Source: Muricoccus roseus (GTDB taxonomy: Bacteria; Pseudomonadota; Alphaproteobacteria; Acetobacterales; Acetobacteraceae). Taken from it: DNA of 64,000 nucleotides. The notes below the pieces were generated by a model that ran no database searches, was not told the origin of the DNA, and saw nothing but the letters and a program-made list of their open reading frames with translations. Within the stretch, counting starts at the first letter, position 1, and every line of letters begins with the position of its first letter. Where the stretch lies: NCBI RefSeq assembly GCF_900141905.1, contig NZ_FQZF01000005.1, positions 139,792 through 203,791 on the forward strand, in the 5' to 3' direction. Positions 15,949 through 24,198 of this stretch are shown here, in pieces. A program made the position numbers and the translations under genes.

Positions 15949-16889
15949 GCGCGATGCGGCGGCTGGGCTTTCTCCTCCTCCTGCTTCTGGCGATGCCGGC
16001 GCGCGCGGACTTGGCGGTGCTGCGCCCGCATGCGGTGGTGGAGGATGCGGTGATCCGCCTTTCCGACCTCTTCGACGCGGCGGGGCAAAATGCCGGCCGC
16101 GTCGTAGGGCCCGCACCCGCGCCAGGACGGCGCGTGGTGGTGGAGCCCGCCCAGCTTCTGGCCATCGCGCGCGCCCATGGGGTGGCGTGGCGGCCGCTGA
16201 CGGCGGCGGACACGGTGGTGGTGGAGCGGCCCGGGCGCGCGGTGCCGCGGGACGAGGTGCTGGACCTGCTGCGGGGCGAGCTTGGGCGGATGGGGCTGGA
16301 CCCGGAGGCGGAGCTGGAGCTGCCGGGCTTCCAGGCGCCGATGGTACCGCTGGCTTCCTTCACGCAGCTGGCGTTGGAGCAGCCCTCCTTCGAGGCGGCG
16401 ACGAACCGCTTTTCCGCCACGCTGGTGGTGGTGGCGGAAGGGATGCCGACGCTGCGGATGCGGATTGCGGGGCGGGCGGTGGCCACCGCGGCGGTGGTGG
16501 TGGCCACGCGGCGCCTTCCGCTCGGCGCGGTGGTGGGGCCGGGCGACCTGCGGCTGGTGCGCCAGCGCGCGGAGCGGGTGCGGGCGGGGCTGGCGAGCGA
16601 CCCGGGGCAGGTGGTCGGCAAGGCGCTGCGGCGGCCCGTGGCGGAGGGGATGGGATTCGCGATGGGTGATCTCTCCCTGCCCGCGGTGATCGAGAAGAAT
16701 GCGAGCGTGACGCTGGTGATGGAGGCGCCCGGGCTGAGCATGACGGCGCAGGGGCGCGCGATGGCTTCGGCGGCACGGGGTGAGGTGGTGCCGGTGATGA
16801 ACCTGGCCTCGCGCTCCATCGTGGAGGGCGAGGCGATCGGGCCGGGGCGCGTGCGGGTGACCTTCGGCAGCGCGCCGGTGAGCCGGTGA
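15945..16889 (+). CDS. flgA: Flagellar P-ring assembly protein FlgA
   Basis: FlgA is the periplasmic chaperone for P-ring (FlgI) assembly. The 314-residue protein has a signal peptide (MRRLGFLLLLLLAMPARA), a variable N-terminal part and a C-terminal SAF/FlgA domain. The latter includes ATRRLPLGAVVGPGDLRLV, GKALRRPVAEGMGF and the ending NLASRSIVEGEAIGPGRVRV. A GTG start overlapping the flgG stop (GTGA) has a good AAGG spacing; ATG at 15954 is the alternative and would give 311 residues. The protein is longer than enteric FlgA, as usual in alphaproteobacteria. flgI itself is not in the window. Confidence 0.92.
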   Translation: MSAMRRLGFLLLLLLAMPARADLAVLRPHAVVEDAVIRLSDLFDAAGQNAGRVVGPAPAPGRRVVVEPAQLLAIARAHGVAWRPLTAADTVVVERPGRAVPRDEVLDLLRGELGRMGLDPEAELELPGFQAPMVPLASFTQLALEQPSFEAATNRFSATLVVVAEGMPTLRMRIAGRAVATAAVVVATRRLPLGAVVGPGDLRLVRQRAERVRAGLASDPGQVVGKALRRPVAEGMGFAMGDLSLPAVIEKNASVTLVMEAPGLSMTAQGRAMASAARGEVVPVMNLASRSIVEGEAIGPGRVRVTFGSAPVSR

Positions 16890-16900
16890 GGAGGATGTCC

Positions 16901-17641
16901 ATGCGTATGGCGTTGCTGGTGCTGCCGCTCGCGATGGGGCTGGCGGGGTGCGGTTCGGCCGAGCGGTTGGCGCGGATCGGGCGGGCGCCGGAGATGGCGC
17001 CGATCACGGATCCGACGCGCGGCCCGGACTACCGGCCTGTTTCCATGCCGATGCCGGCGCCGCAGGATTCGCGCAGCCTCGTGGCCAACAGCCTGTGGCG
17101 GCCGGGCAGCCGGACCTTCCTGCGGGACCAGCGGGCGGCGAGCGTGGGGGACCTGATCACCATCCTCGTCTCGATCAAGGACACGGCCAACCTCTCGAAC
17201 AGCACGGAGCGGAGCCGCGAGAATTCGGAGAATATGGGCATCCCCCGCCTGCTGGGGCTGGATGCGTCCTATGCGCGGTTCCTGCCGAACAGCATCGACC
17301 CGACGAAGCTGGTGGAGGCGAGTTCGGCCCATTCCTCCACGGGCTCGGGGCGGGTTCAGCGGAACGAGGCGGTGACGATGCGGATCGCGGCGACGGTGAC
17401 GCAGGTGCTGCCGAACGGGAACCTCGTGGTCGGCGGGCGGCAGCAGGTGCGGGTGAACCATGAGATGCGCGACCTGACCATCGCGGGCATCATCCGGCCG
17501 CAGGATATCGCGAGCGACAACACGGTGCAGCATGACCGGCTGGCGGAGGCGCGGATTGCCTATGGCGGGCGGGGCACGGTGAGCGACGTGCAGCAGCCGC
17601 GCTATGGGCAGCAGGTGCTGGACGCGATCCTGCCCTTCTAG
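16901..17641 (+). CDS. flgH: Flagellar L-ring lipoprotein FlgH
   Basis: FlgH forms the outer-membrane L ring. The 246-residue product has a lipoprotein signal with lipobox LAGC (Cys at about residue 17). Conserved segments follow: VANSLWRPGSRTFLRDQRA, VGDLITILVSIKDTANLSN, LPNGNLVVGGRQQVRVN, and the end of the protein GTVSDVQQPRYGQQVLDAI. The ATG at 16901 was chosen because the GAGGAGG ribosome-binding site lies 6 bases before it; earlier in-frame GTG and ATG codons overlap that site. It is the last gene of the operon and an inverted-repeat terminator follows. Confidence 0.95.
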   Translation: MRMALLVLPLAMGLAGCGSAERLARIGRAPEMAPITDPTRGPDYRPVSMPMPAPQDSRSLVANSLWRPGSRTFLRDQRAASVGDLITILVSIKDTANLSNSTERSRENSENMGIPRLLGLDASYARFLPNSIDPTKLVEASSAHSSTGSGRVQRNEAVTMRIAATVTQVLPNGNLVVGGRQQVRVNHEMRDLTIAGIIRPQDIASDNTVQHDRLAEARIAYGGRGTVSDVQQPRYGQQVLDAILPF

Positions 17642-17653
17642 CGCACGACGAAA

Positions 17654-17677
17654 AAGGGCCGCCCGGAGGCGGCCCTT
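17654..17677. terminator. Bidirectional terminator between flgH and csbD
   Basis: A perfect 10-bp stem (AAGGGCCGCC / GGCGGCCCTT) with a CGGA loop lies 12 bases after flgH. It has an A-run on the left and TT...TTT on the right, so it can terminate both convergent genes. Confidence 0.75.
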
Positions 17678-17701
17678 CCCGTTTCGTCGAGCCGGTGGGG
17701 C

Positions 17702-17893
17702 TCAGCGGGTGTTGGTGGCGTCCCGCAGGGCATCCTTGGCGCCGCCGGCGGCGTTCTGGACCTTGCCCTCGGCGCGCTTGGCCGCGCCCTCGGCTTCCAT
17801 CTTCTTGTCGCCGACCGCGGCGCCGAGGTTTTCCTTGATGGCGCCGCCCGCCTGCTTCAGGGAGCCTTCAACGCGATCCTTGTCGATGGCCAT
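17702..17893 (-). CDS. CsbD-family stress protein
   Basis: This 63-residue hydrophilic protein begins MAIDKDRVEGSLKQAGGAIK and continues with an AEGxAxRAEGKVQNAAGGAKDA pattern. That is the CsbD family consensus of small helical proteins induced by general stress. Length is typical (60-70 residues). A strong AAGAGGAG ribosome-binding site precedes the ATG, and an EcfG-like promoter motif lies just upstream. The molecular function of the family is not known. Confidence 0.9.
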   Translation of the reverse strand: MAIDKDRVEGSLKQAGGAIKENLGAAVGDKKMEAEGAAKRAEGKVQNAAGGAKDALRDATNTR

Positions 17894-17926
17894 CTGGCAA
17901 TCTCCTCTTGTTTAACCTGGGATAAA

Positions 17927-17951
17927 AACGGAGACGCGGCGAAGAGGTTGC
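17927..17951 (-). promoter_or_regulatory. EcfG-like general-stress promoter of csbD
   Basis: On the minus strand GCAAC-N16-CGTT lies about 35 bases before the csbD start. The alphaproteobacterial EcfG consensus is GGAAC-N16/17-CGTT, so there is one mismatch in the -35 element. CsbD genes are common members of the EcfG regulon. Confidence 0.5.
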
Positions 17952-18004
17952 CGGCTGATACGCGTTGCAACATCACGGCGTGGAACGGCAGGGATCGGCG
18001 GCAC

Positions 18005-18748
18005 ATGTGTGGGCGGTACTTCCTTCAGCGTGATGCGACCTCCCTCGGGCGCTACTTCGAGGTGCCGGAGGCGAGCCCGATGCCGAACTTCGCGCCGAGC
18101 TGGAACATGGCGCCGACGCAGGACGGCGTGGTGCTGCGGCGGAACCCGGAGAGCGGCGCGCGGCAGCTCGGCCTGCTGCGCTGGGGGCTGGTGCCGCATT
18201 GGGCCAAGGATGCGAAGGACGGGGCGCGGCTGATCAATGCGCGGGCGGATGGGGTGGCGGAGAAGCCCTCCTTCCGCGACGCCTTCGCGCGGCGGCGCTG
18301 CATCGTGCCGGCGGATGGGTTCTATGAATGGCTCTCGCCGAAGGAGGCGAAGCCGCGCGATCCGAAGCAGCCCTTTGCCGTGGCGCTGGCGAGCGGGGAG
18401 CCGATGGGCTTCGCGGGGCTGTGGGAGGGGTGGAAAGACCCGGAGGGGAACTGGCTGCGGACCTATTCCATCATCACCACGGAAGCGAACCCGAAGCAGG
18501 CGCCGCTGCATCACCGCATGCCCGTGATCCTGCCGCGCCAGACCTGGGCGGCCTGGCTGGGTGAGGAGGAGGCGGGGCCGGAGGATCTGCAGGATCTGCT
18601 GCGCCCCTGCCCGCCGGAATGGCTGGCCTGCTGGCCGGTGGAGAAGCGGGTGAACAAGGTTTCGGAGAACGGCGCGGCGCTGATCCTGCCCGACCGGAGC
18701 GTGGTGGCGCCGGCGGGGCTGGATGATCCTTCGCCCTATTCGGTCTGA
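18005..18748 (+). CDS. SRAP-domain protein (abasic-site processing, YedK/HMCES family)
   Basis: SRAP proteins form a thiazolidine cross-link to abasic sites in single-stranded DNA through Cys2, protecting them during replication. The product begins MCGRYFLQ, so Cys2 is exposed once Met is removed; this fixes the start at 18005 rather than the earlier in-frame ATG at 17948. Other family landmarks are LLRWGLVPHWAKD, LINARADGVAEKPSFRDAF, CIVPADGFYEW with the active-site Glu, and PLHHRMPVIL with the His. Length is 247 residues, slightly longer than YedK. It stands alone, and a dispersed repeat follows. Confidence 0.93.
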   Translation: MCGRYFLQRDATSLGRYFEVPEASPMPNFAPSWNMAPTQDGVVLRRNPESGARQLGLLRWGLVPHWAKDAKDGARLINARADGVAEKPSFRDAFARRRCIVPADGFYEWLSPKEAKPRDPKQPFAVALASGEPMGFAGLWEGWKDPEGNWLRTYSIITTEANPKQAPLHHRMPVILPRQTWAAWLGEEEAGPEDLQDLLRPCPPEWLACWPVEKRVNKVSENGAALILPDRSVVAPAGLDDPSPYSV

Positions 18749-18762
18749 CCGGTTGGGCTGTC

Positions 18763-19001
18763 CCGGGGAGAGGAAGAAGGAATTCTTCCTCTCCCCGGAC
18801 CCGTCGAAGGCAGTGCCTTCGACCCATCATCTTTGTCTTCGAGTTGGAATCACTCAACGGACGGTGCGCCTCGGGTCCATGACCCGAGGCGACTGAAAGG
18901 GCGGGATCAGGGGCAGAGACCCCTTCGATCAGGGTATCCACGGCAGTCCGATGGGGTTCCAAGGGCCTCAGGCCCTTGGCGGGCGGAGGGCGGAGCCCTC
19001 C
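18763..19001. repeat. Dispersed hairpin element, type A copy 1
   Basis: The element fills the gap between the convergent SRAP and uraH genes. It contains a perfect 16-bp hairpin with GGAA tetraloop (18763-18798), a 10-bp hairpin GTCGAAGGCA/TGCCTTCGAC (18803-18823), and the family hairpin GCCTCGGGTC-CAT-GACCCGAGGC (18868-18890). Two more follow: CCAAGGGCC-TCA-GGCCCTTGG (18959-18979) and GGAGGGC-GGA-GCCCTCC (18985-19001). The copy at 34711 shares its order and most of its sequence. Confidence 0.9.
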
Positions 19002-19007
19002 GGCGGG

Positions 19008-19355
19008 TCAGCTTCCGCGATAGGTGGAGTAGGACCAGGGCGAGCAGAGGAGCGGCACGTGGTAGTGGCCGGCCTCAGCCTTCAGCCCGACGTTGAGGGT
19101 GACAGTGCCGAGATAGCCCGGGTCTTCGCCGCGGGCGGCGAAGTAGGCGCCGACGTCGAAGCGGAGCTCGTAGCGGCCGGGGCGGAAGGATTCGGGGGTC
19201 AGGAGGGGGGCGTCGGTGCGGCCGTCGGCGTTGGTGACGGTGCGTGCGAGGAGCGCGGGTTCGGGCTCCATGCGCCAGAGTTCCAGCGCCATGCCGGCGG
19301 CGGGGATGCCGTTGGCGGTGTCGAGCACATGGGTGGAGAGGGCGGAGGGCTTCAT
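19008..19355 (-). CDS. uraH: 5-Hydroxyisourate hydrolase
   Basis: UraH hydrolyses 5-hydroxyisourate, the product of urate oxidation, to OHCU in purine degradation. It is a transthyretin-like protein of 115 residues with the N-terminal LSTHVLDTANGIPAAG motif, a central FRPGRYELRFDVGAYF, and the C-terminal HYHVPLLCSPWSYSTYRGS, which is the YRGS signature. Active-site His and Arg residues are in place. Its start overlaps the upstream flavoprotein gene by 4 bases, so the two are translated together. No signal peptide is seen, so it is cytosolic. Confidence 0.95.
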   Translation of the reverse strand: MKPSALSTHVLDTANGIPAAGMALELWRMEPEPALLARTVTNADGRTDAPLLTPESFRPGRYELRFDVGAYFAARGEDPGYLGTVTLNVGLKAEAGHYHVPLLCSPWSYSTYRGS

Positions 19356-20791
19356 TCGGCGGCCTCCGCCAGGATTTCGCCGGGGATGTCGCTGGTCAGC
19401 TCGTGCTCGGCATAGGTGAGCAGGCTGTTGAGGTGGTGCTGGGCGTCCTCGAGCCAGAAGCGGCGGCAGAGGCCGTCCACGAGGCGGAGGGTGCCGTATT
19501 TCATGCCGCTGATGGTGGCGCCGGAGAGGCCCATGGAGGCGGTGGAGCCGTAGTTGATCATGTGGATGTGCGCGAGGAAGGGCGCGGCGCCCGGGAGCTT
19601 CTCGCGCAGGGAGAAGTCGTCGCGGAGATAGGGGCAGGCGCCGAGCTGGGGGGATTCCTGGCCGGGCGGCGGGGTGAAGGCGTCGCGCCAGAGGAGGATG
19701 CGGTCGGCGAAGGGGGCGAGCTCGGGGCGGAGGGCGAGGTCGAAGCTGGTGCCGGTGCCGATGATGACGTGGTCGGCGCGGTGCTCGCCGCGCGGGGTGG
19801 TGACGACGACCTCGCCGCCTTCCTCCCGCGCCGCGAGGACGGGGCTGCCCATGTGGATCTCGAAGCGCGGGTCGGCGGCGACGCGGTTCCAGGACTCCTG
19901 GGGCGGCGGTTGGTTGAGGGCGAAGATGTGCTGCATGAAGCGCCAGCGCAGCGCGTCCGGCATGGCGTAGAGCTGGCCGAGGAAGCCGGACTGCTCCATC
20001 CAGCGGAAGGGGTTCACGCGCGGCATCCGGGCGCGGCGGACGAGCATGATGCCCCGGGCGGCGCCGGTTTCGAGAGCGGTGGCGAGGTTGTCGAAGGCGG
20101 AGGCGCCGGCGCCGATGATGAGGACGCGCTGGCCTTCGAGGGCCGCGAAATCCACGGGGCCGGAGGTGTGGGAGACGCGGTGGGCGGGCAGTTCGTCGAA
20201 GGGCGCGGGGATGGACCAGCCGCCCATGCCGTCCATGCCGGTGGCGAGCACGAGCTTGCGGGCGCGGATGACCACCTCCCCTTCCGCCGTGCCGAAGGTG
20301 AGGTGCAGGGGCTCGTTGGCCGCGGTTTCGCCGATGCGGAGCAGGCGGTGGCCATGGGTGACGGGGAGGTCGAGGGTCGCCTCCAGCCAGTCGAGATAAG
20401 CCTGCCAGTCCACGCGGCCGATCTTGCCCAGCGCCTCCCAGGCCGCGGCGCCGTCGCGCGCCGTGAAGAAGGCGCGGGGCGTGAGGGCGGGGATGCCAAG
20501 ATCGGGGCCGGTGACGTGCTTGGGGGTGCGGAGGGTCCGCATGCGGGCGAAGGTGGTCCATACTCCGGTGCGGCCGCGCGGGGCGGCGTCGAAGACGCGG
20601 ACGCGCTGCACGCGTTCGCGCAGCAGGCCGAAGGCGGTGACGAGGCCGGTCTGGCCCGCGCCGATGATGGCGACGTCCAGCACGCCCTCCCCATGCGGGG
20701 GAACCCAGGGGTTGCGGGGGTAGTCGAGCAGGGCAAGCTGGCGCCGGGCCTCCTCGGCCAGGTCGGTCAGGGCTTGGGTGGCGTCCGGCAT
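19352..20791 (-). CDS. FAD/NAD(P)-dependent oxidoreductase next to uraH
   Basis: The 479-residue protein carries two Rossmann dinucleotide-binding motifs: VAIIGAGQTGLVTAFGL (about residues 43-59, FAD) and VLIIGAGASAFDNLATAL (about 210-227, NADPH). Between them are the ATG-like segment LVLATGMDG and, later, VIIGTGTSFDL. This is the flavin-containing monooxygenase (FMO/BVMO-like) layout. The 4-base overlap with uraH suggests a purine-related substrate, possibly urate oxidation, but the fold differs from the known HpxO-type urate oxidases and this is inference. The start follows the ATG 4 codons before the LTDLAEEARRQ helix; a much longer reading frame upstream is a shadow. Confidence 0.85.
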   Translation of the reverse strand: MPDATQALTDLAEEARRQLALLDYPRNPWVPPHGEGVLDVAIIGAGQTGLVTAFGLLRERVQRVRVFDAAPRGRTGVWTTFARMRTLRTPKHVTGPDLGIPALTPRAFFTARDGAAAWEALGKIGRVDWQAYLDWLEATLDLPVTHGHRLLRIGETAANEPLHLTFGTAEGEVVIRARKLVLATGMDGMGGWSIPAPFDELPAHRVSHTSGPVDFAALEGQRVLIIGAGASAFDNLATALETGAARGIMLVRRARMPRVNPFRWMEQSGFLGQLYAMPDALRWRFMQHIFALNQPPPQESWNRVAADPRFEIHMGSPVLAAREEGGEVVVTTPRGEHRADHVIIGTGTSFDLALRPELAPFADRILLWRDAFTPPPGQESPQLGACPYLRDDFSLREKLPGAAPFLAHIHMINYGSTASMGLSGATISGMKYGTLRLVDGLCRRFWLEDAQHHLNSLLTYAEHELTSDIPGEILAEAAE

Positions 20792-20962
20792 GGCGGGTTC
20801 CGGTGGTGTTGGGGTGGGCGGGGGATGGTTCGCCCCCCCCTGCCCTTCTCCCCGCGTAGCATGGGGCGTGCCGGGCGCTTTGCGTGAAATCAAGCGGCGC
20901 GGGTTGATCTCGGCGGTGCCGCCACCGCAAATGAGCCGAGGCCCAGCCCCGGAAGGACAGAG

Positions 20963-22231
20963 ATGAGCAGCAGCACCGCCCCGAACCTGATCGCGGCCGT
21001 GGACGAGGCCCGGCAATGGGACCGGCTGATGCAGATGGCGCGGCTGGGCGCCATCACCGGGGCCGACGGGGAGCCCGGGGTGAACCGCGCCTGCCTGACG
21101 CCGCTGGACCGGGAGGCGCGGCGCCTGCTGATTTCCTGGGCGCAGGGGCTGGGGCTGACGGTGACGCTGGACGAGATCGGGAACCTGTTCCTGCGGCATG
21201 AGGGCAGCGAGGCGGATGCGGCGCCGGTGCTGACCGGCAGCCATATGGACACCCAGCCGAATGGCGGGCGGTTCGACGGGATCTGGGGCGTGATCGCGGC
21301 GCTGGAGGCGGTGCAGGCCATCCGCGAGGCGGGGGTGGCGACGCGGCGCCCGATCGAGGTGGTGGCCTGGACGAATGAGGAGGGCGGGCGCTTCGCGCCG
21401 GGCTGCATGGGCAGCATGGCCTATGCGCATTTCAAGCCCTCCAACAGCTGGGACGCGGTGGCGGACCCGGCGGGGGTGACCTTCCGGCAGGCGCTGGACG
21501 AACACCTGAAGGCCGAGGCGGACCTCAAGCGCCGGCCGCTGGGCGGCAAGCCCTTCGCCTATCTGGAGGCCCATATCGAGCAGGGGCCGCGGCTGGAGAC
21601 GGAGGGGAAGGATATCGGCGTGGTGACCGGCATCCAGGGGAGCCGGTGGTTCATCGTGGAGCTGCGGGGGGAGACGGCCCATGCGGGCACGGCGCCGCTC
21701 TCGCTGCGCAAGGATGCGGTGCAGGACATGATCCGCGCCATCACGGCGCTGAACGCGCTGATGACGGACCCGACCGACGTGCTGCGCTTCACCGTGGGGC
21801 AGATCGAGGTGCTGCCGAACACCTCGAACACGGTGGCGGATACCGTGCGCTTCACCATCGACTTCCGGCACCCGGACAAGGACATGCTGATCGCCAATGG
21901 CGACGCGATCGAGCCGACCATCCGCAGCGCGATCAAGAATTGCGAGGTGACGGTGACGGAGCGCTTCCACGCGCTGCCGGTGGAGTTCGACGCGCTGGTG
22001 ACGGATGCGGTGGAGGATGCGGCGACGGCGCAGGGGCTTTCGAGCATCCGCATGCCGAGCGGGGCCTTCCACGACGCGCAGTTCATGGTGCCGCTCTGCC
22101 CGAGCGGGATGATCTTCGTGCCCTGCCGCAAGGGGGTGAGCCACAACCCCGCCGAATACTCCACGCCGGGACAGCTTGCCGCGGGGGCGCGGGTGCTGGC
22201 GGCGGCGCTGGTGGAGCTGGCGAACCGGTAG
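20963..22231 (+). CDS. M20-family Zn-dependent amidohydrolase (allantoate/N-carbamoyl type)
   Basis: The 422-residue protein belongs to the M20 amidase group that includes allantoate amidohydrolase, ureidoglycolate hydrolases and N-carbamoyl-L-amino acid hydrolases. It has the metal motif GSHMDTQPNGGRFDGIWGV, the catalytic pair in VVAWTNEEGGRF, EAHIEQGPRLE, and the C-terminal metal His in SGAFHDAQFM. A dimerisation lid domain lies between. A GGAAGGA site precedes the ATG. It diverges from the uraH-flavoprotein pair across 171 bp, so a role in ureide breakdown is likely; the exact substrate cannot be read from sequence. Confidence 0.9.
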   Translation: MSSSTAPNLIAAVDEARQWDRLMQMARLGAITGADGEPGVNRACLTPLDREARRLLISWAQGLGLTVTLDEIGNLFLRHEGSEADAAPVLTGSHMDTQPNGGRFDGIWGVIAALEAVQAIREAGVATRRPIEVVAWTNEEGGRFAPGCMGSMAYAHFKPSNSWDAVADPAGVTFRQALDEHLKAEADLKRRPLGGKPFAYLEAHIEQGPRLETEGKDIGVVTGIQGSRWFIVELRGETAHAGTAPLSLRKDAVQDMIRAITALNALMTDPTDVLRFTVGQIEVLPNTSNTVADTVRFTIDFRHPDKDMLIANGDAIEPTIRSAIKNCEVTVTERFHALPVEFDALVTDAVEDAATAQGLSSIRMPSGAFHDAQFMVPLCPSGMIFVPCRKGVSHNPAEYSTPGQLAAGARVLAAALVELANR

Positions 22232-22249
22232 GGCGGTTCGGGGTGGCCC

Positions 22250-22425
22250 CCGGGAGGGAGAAGGAATTCTCCCTCCCGGACCCTCCCTCTTCTTCTTTTG
22301 GAAGACTGCCGTGGAATGCGGGGCTGGCGGTGCGCCTGAGGTCGATGACCTCAGGCGACTGAAGCGGCAGCAAGCGCGGCCTGAGTAAAATGCCTGCGGC
22401 GCAACAGGCGGCATCGCATCCCCGG
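22250..22425. repeat. Dispersed hairpin element, type B copy 1
   Basis: The element begins 18 bases after the M20 gene. It has a perfect 13-bp hairpin with GGAA tetraloop (22250-22279), the family hairpin GCCTGAGGTC-GAT-GACCTCAGGC (22334-22356), then GACTGAAGCGGCAG and a tail ending GCATCGCATCCCCGG. The copy at 63825 is nearly identical over the whole length. More GC hairpins (GGGAGGCGGCGCCTCCC) fill the space up to the carbonic anhydrase stop. Confidence 0.9.
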
Positions 22426-22503
22426 CAGGCTTGACGCGGGGTCCGGGGTGGCCGCTGCCACCCCGGCGGAGGGTCCGGGAGGCGGCGCCTCCCCGGGGGC
22501 CCC

Positions 22504-23034
22504 CTAATCGATCCGCCGCAGGCCGGCGGCGAAGCGGCGCCAGTTGGCGACGTAATGGGCGGCGGAGCGGCGGAGGTTTTCCACGATCGAGGGGTCCAGC
22601 GTGCGGGCCACGCGGGCCGGGGCGCCGACGATGAGGGAGAAGTCGGGGAATTCCTTGCCTTCGGTGACCAGGGCGTTGGCGCCGACGATGCAGTGGGAGC
22701 CGATGCGGGCCTTGTTCAGCACGGTGGCACCCATGCCGATGAGGGAGGTGTCGCCGACGGTGCAGCCGTGGAGGATGGCGTGGTGGCCGACGGTGACGTC
22801 GGCGCCGATGGTGAGCGGCGCGCCGGGGTCGGCGTGGAGCATGGCGCCTTCCTGGATGTTGGTGCGGGCGCCGATGCGGATGGGCGTGCCGTCGCCGCGG
22901 GCCACGGCGCCGAACCAGAAGCCGACATCCTCGCCCAGGGTGACGTCGCCGATGACATGGGCGTCGGGCGCGACCCAGTAGCGGCCTGGGGCTGGCAGGG
23001 TGGGTGTGGCGTCGTCGAGCGCATAGACCGGCAT
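22504..23034 (-). CDS. Gamma-carbonic anhydrase family protein
   Basis: The 176-residue protein is a left-handed beta-helix trimer built of hexapeptide repeats, recognisable as IGDVTLGEDVGFWFGAVARGD, IGARTNIQEGAMLHAD and VGHHAILHGCTVGD. The three zinc-binding His positions of the gamma class are occupied (HAD, GHHAILHG). Length is typical of YrdA/CaiE-like proteins; many have weak or no carbonic anhydrase activity. The ATG at 23034 was chosen for the AGGAG site upstream. It overlaps by 2 bases the upstream reading frame of the divergent dehydrogenase, whose real start is further in. Confidence 0.9.
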   Translation of the reverse strand: MPVYALDDATPTLPAPGRYWVAPDAHVIGDVTLGEDVGFWFGAVARGDGTPIRIGARTNIQEGAMLHADPGAPLTIGADVTVGHHAILHGCTVGDTSLIGMGATVLNKARIGSHCIVGANALVTEGKEFPDFSLIVGAPARVARTLDPSIVENLRRSAAHYVANWRRFAAGLRRID

Positions 23035-23113
23035 GGGTTCTCCTGCCTTTCGGTTCCTGGACGGGAACCGGGATAGCATGGCGGGGCGGGCCTGGCAGGC
23101 CGGGGAGCGGCGC

Positions 23114-24112
23114 ATGCGGATCTTCCTCACCCATACCCCGGAGGCGCGGGCGAACTACTACCCCGATGCGGCGCTTGAGGCGCTGCGGGGGCATGGGACG
23201 GTGCTGCTGAACCCGGAGGGCTCGCCCCTGCCCGCCGCGCGGCTGGCCGAGATGGCGCGAGGCTGCGAGGTGATCGTGGCGGACCGGATGGCGGCCGGGG
23301 ATGCCGGGCTGTTCGGGATGCTGCCGGACTGCGTGGCCTTCCTGCGGGTGGCGGTGGACATCCGCAACATCGACGTGGCGGCGGCGAGCCGGCACGGGGT
23401 GCTGGTGGGGCGTGCGACGCCGGGCTTCGTGGATTCCGTGGCGGAGCTGGCGGTGGGAATGATGGTGGAGCTGGCGCGGGGGCTGGGCGCGGCCAGCGCG
23501 GCCTATCGCGCGGGCGAGGCGCCGCCGGTGCGCCCGGGGCGGCAGCTGGCCGGGGCGGCGCTGGGGATCATCGGCTATGGCGCGATCGGGCGGCGGGTGG
23601 CGGCGCTGGGGCTGGCGCTGGGCATGCGGGTGCTGGTGACCGATCCGGGGCAGCGGGTGGAGGCGGAGGGGGTGGAGCAGCTCGGCTTCCGGGCGCTGCT
23701 GGGGGCGGCGGATTTCGTCATCTGCCTGGCGCCGGCGACGCCGGAGACGGAGGGGCTGATGGATGCGGCGGCCTTCGGCGCGATGCGGCCGGGGAGCTTC
23801 TTCCTCAACCTCGCCCGGGGGGAGCTGGTGGACGAGGCGGCGCTGGAGCGGGCGCTGGAGAGCGGGCACCTGGCCGGGGCGGCCATGGATGTGGGGCGGG
23901 CGCCGGACCAGATGCCCTCCCCCTTCCTCGCCCGGCGGGCGGATGTGGTGGCGACGCCGCATGTCGGTGGGCTGACGCCGGAGGCGGTGGCGCACCAGGC
24001 TTTCGACACGGTGCGGCAGGTGGCCGCGCTGGCGGCGGGGCAGGTGCCGCCCGGGGCGGTGAATGCGGCGGAGGCGACGCGGCTGGGCCGGCTGGGGATT
24101 CGGGTGGGGTAG
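23114..24112 (+). CDS. D-isomer 2-hydroxyacid dehydrogenase-like protein
   Basis: The 332-residue protein has the catalytic domain (starting MRIFLTHTPEARANYY) and the NAD-binding domain with LGIIGYGAIGRRVAALG. The catalytic Arg is in FLNLARGELVDE and the His in TPHVGGLTPEA. The usual Glu of the Arg-Glu-His triad is not found at its expected place: after the AMDV strand the sequence reads GRAPDQMPSP instead of a Phe-x-x-Glu-Pro pattern. It may have altered chemistry. The start at 23114 gives the family N-terminus. A long inverted-repeat terminator follows. Confidence 0.88.
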   Translation: MRIFLTHTPEARANYYPDAALEALRGHGTVLLNPEGSPLPAARLAEMARGCEVIVADRMAAGDAGLFGMLPDCVAFLRVAVDIRNIDVAAASRHGVLVGRATPGFVDSVAELAVGMMVELARGLGAASAAYRAGEAPPVRPGRQLAGAALGIIGYGAIGRRVAALGLALGMRVLVTDPGQRVEAEGVEQLGFRALLGAADFVICLAPATPETEGLMDAAAFGAMRPGSFFLNLARGELVDEAALERALESGHLAGAAMDVGRAPDQMPSPFLARRADVVATPHVGGLTPEAVAHQAFDTVRQVAALAAGQVPPGAVNAAEATRLGRLGIRVG

Positions 24113-24128
24113 CGGGGAGCGGGCACGA

Positions 24129-24178
24129 AAAAGCCGGCGGCCTCCCCCCGGTCGCGTTGGGGGAGGCCGCCGGCTTTT
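24129..24178. terminator. 20-bp stem bidirectional terminator
   Basis: A perfect 20-bp inverted repeat (AAAAGCCGGCGGCCTCCCCC and its complement) flanks a 10-base loop, with A4 on the left and T4 on the right. It lies between the stops of the convergent dehydrogenase and infC genes and should terminate both. Confidence 0.9.
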
Positions 24179-24198
24179 CGGGCCGAAAGGGCGGGCGC

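Noticed and set aside
20792-23995. N-terminal extension of the minus-strand flavoprotein frame to 1547 residues
   Set aside because: The extra part runs antisense through the M20 hydrolase and dehydrogenase genes and is Arg/Pro/His-rich; the real start is at 20791.
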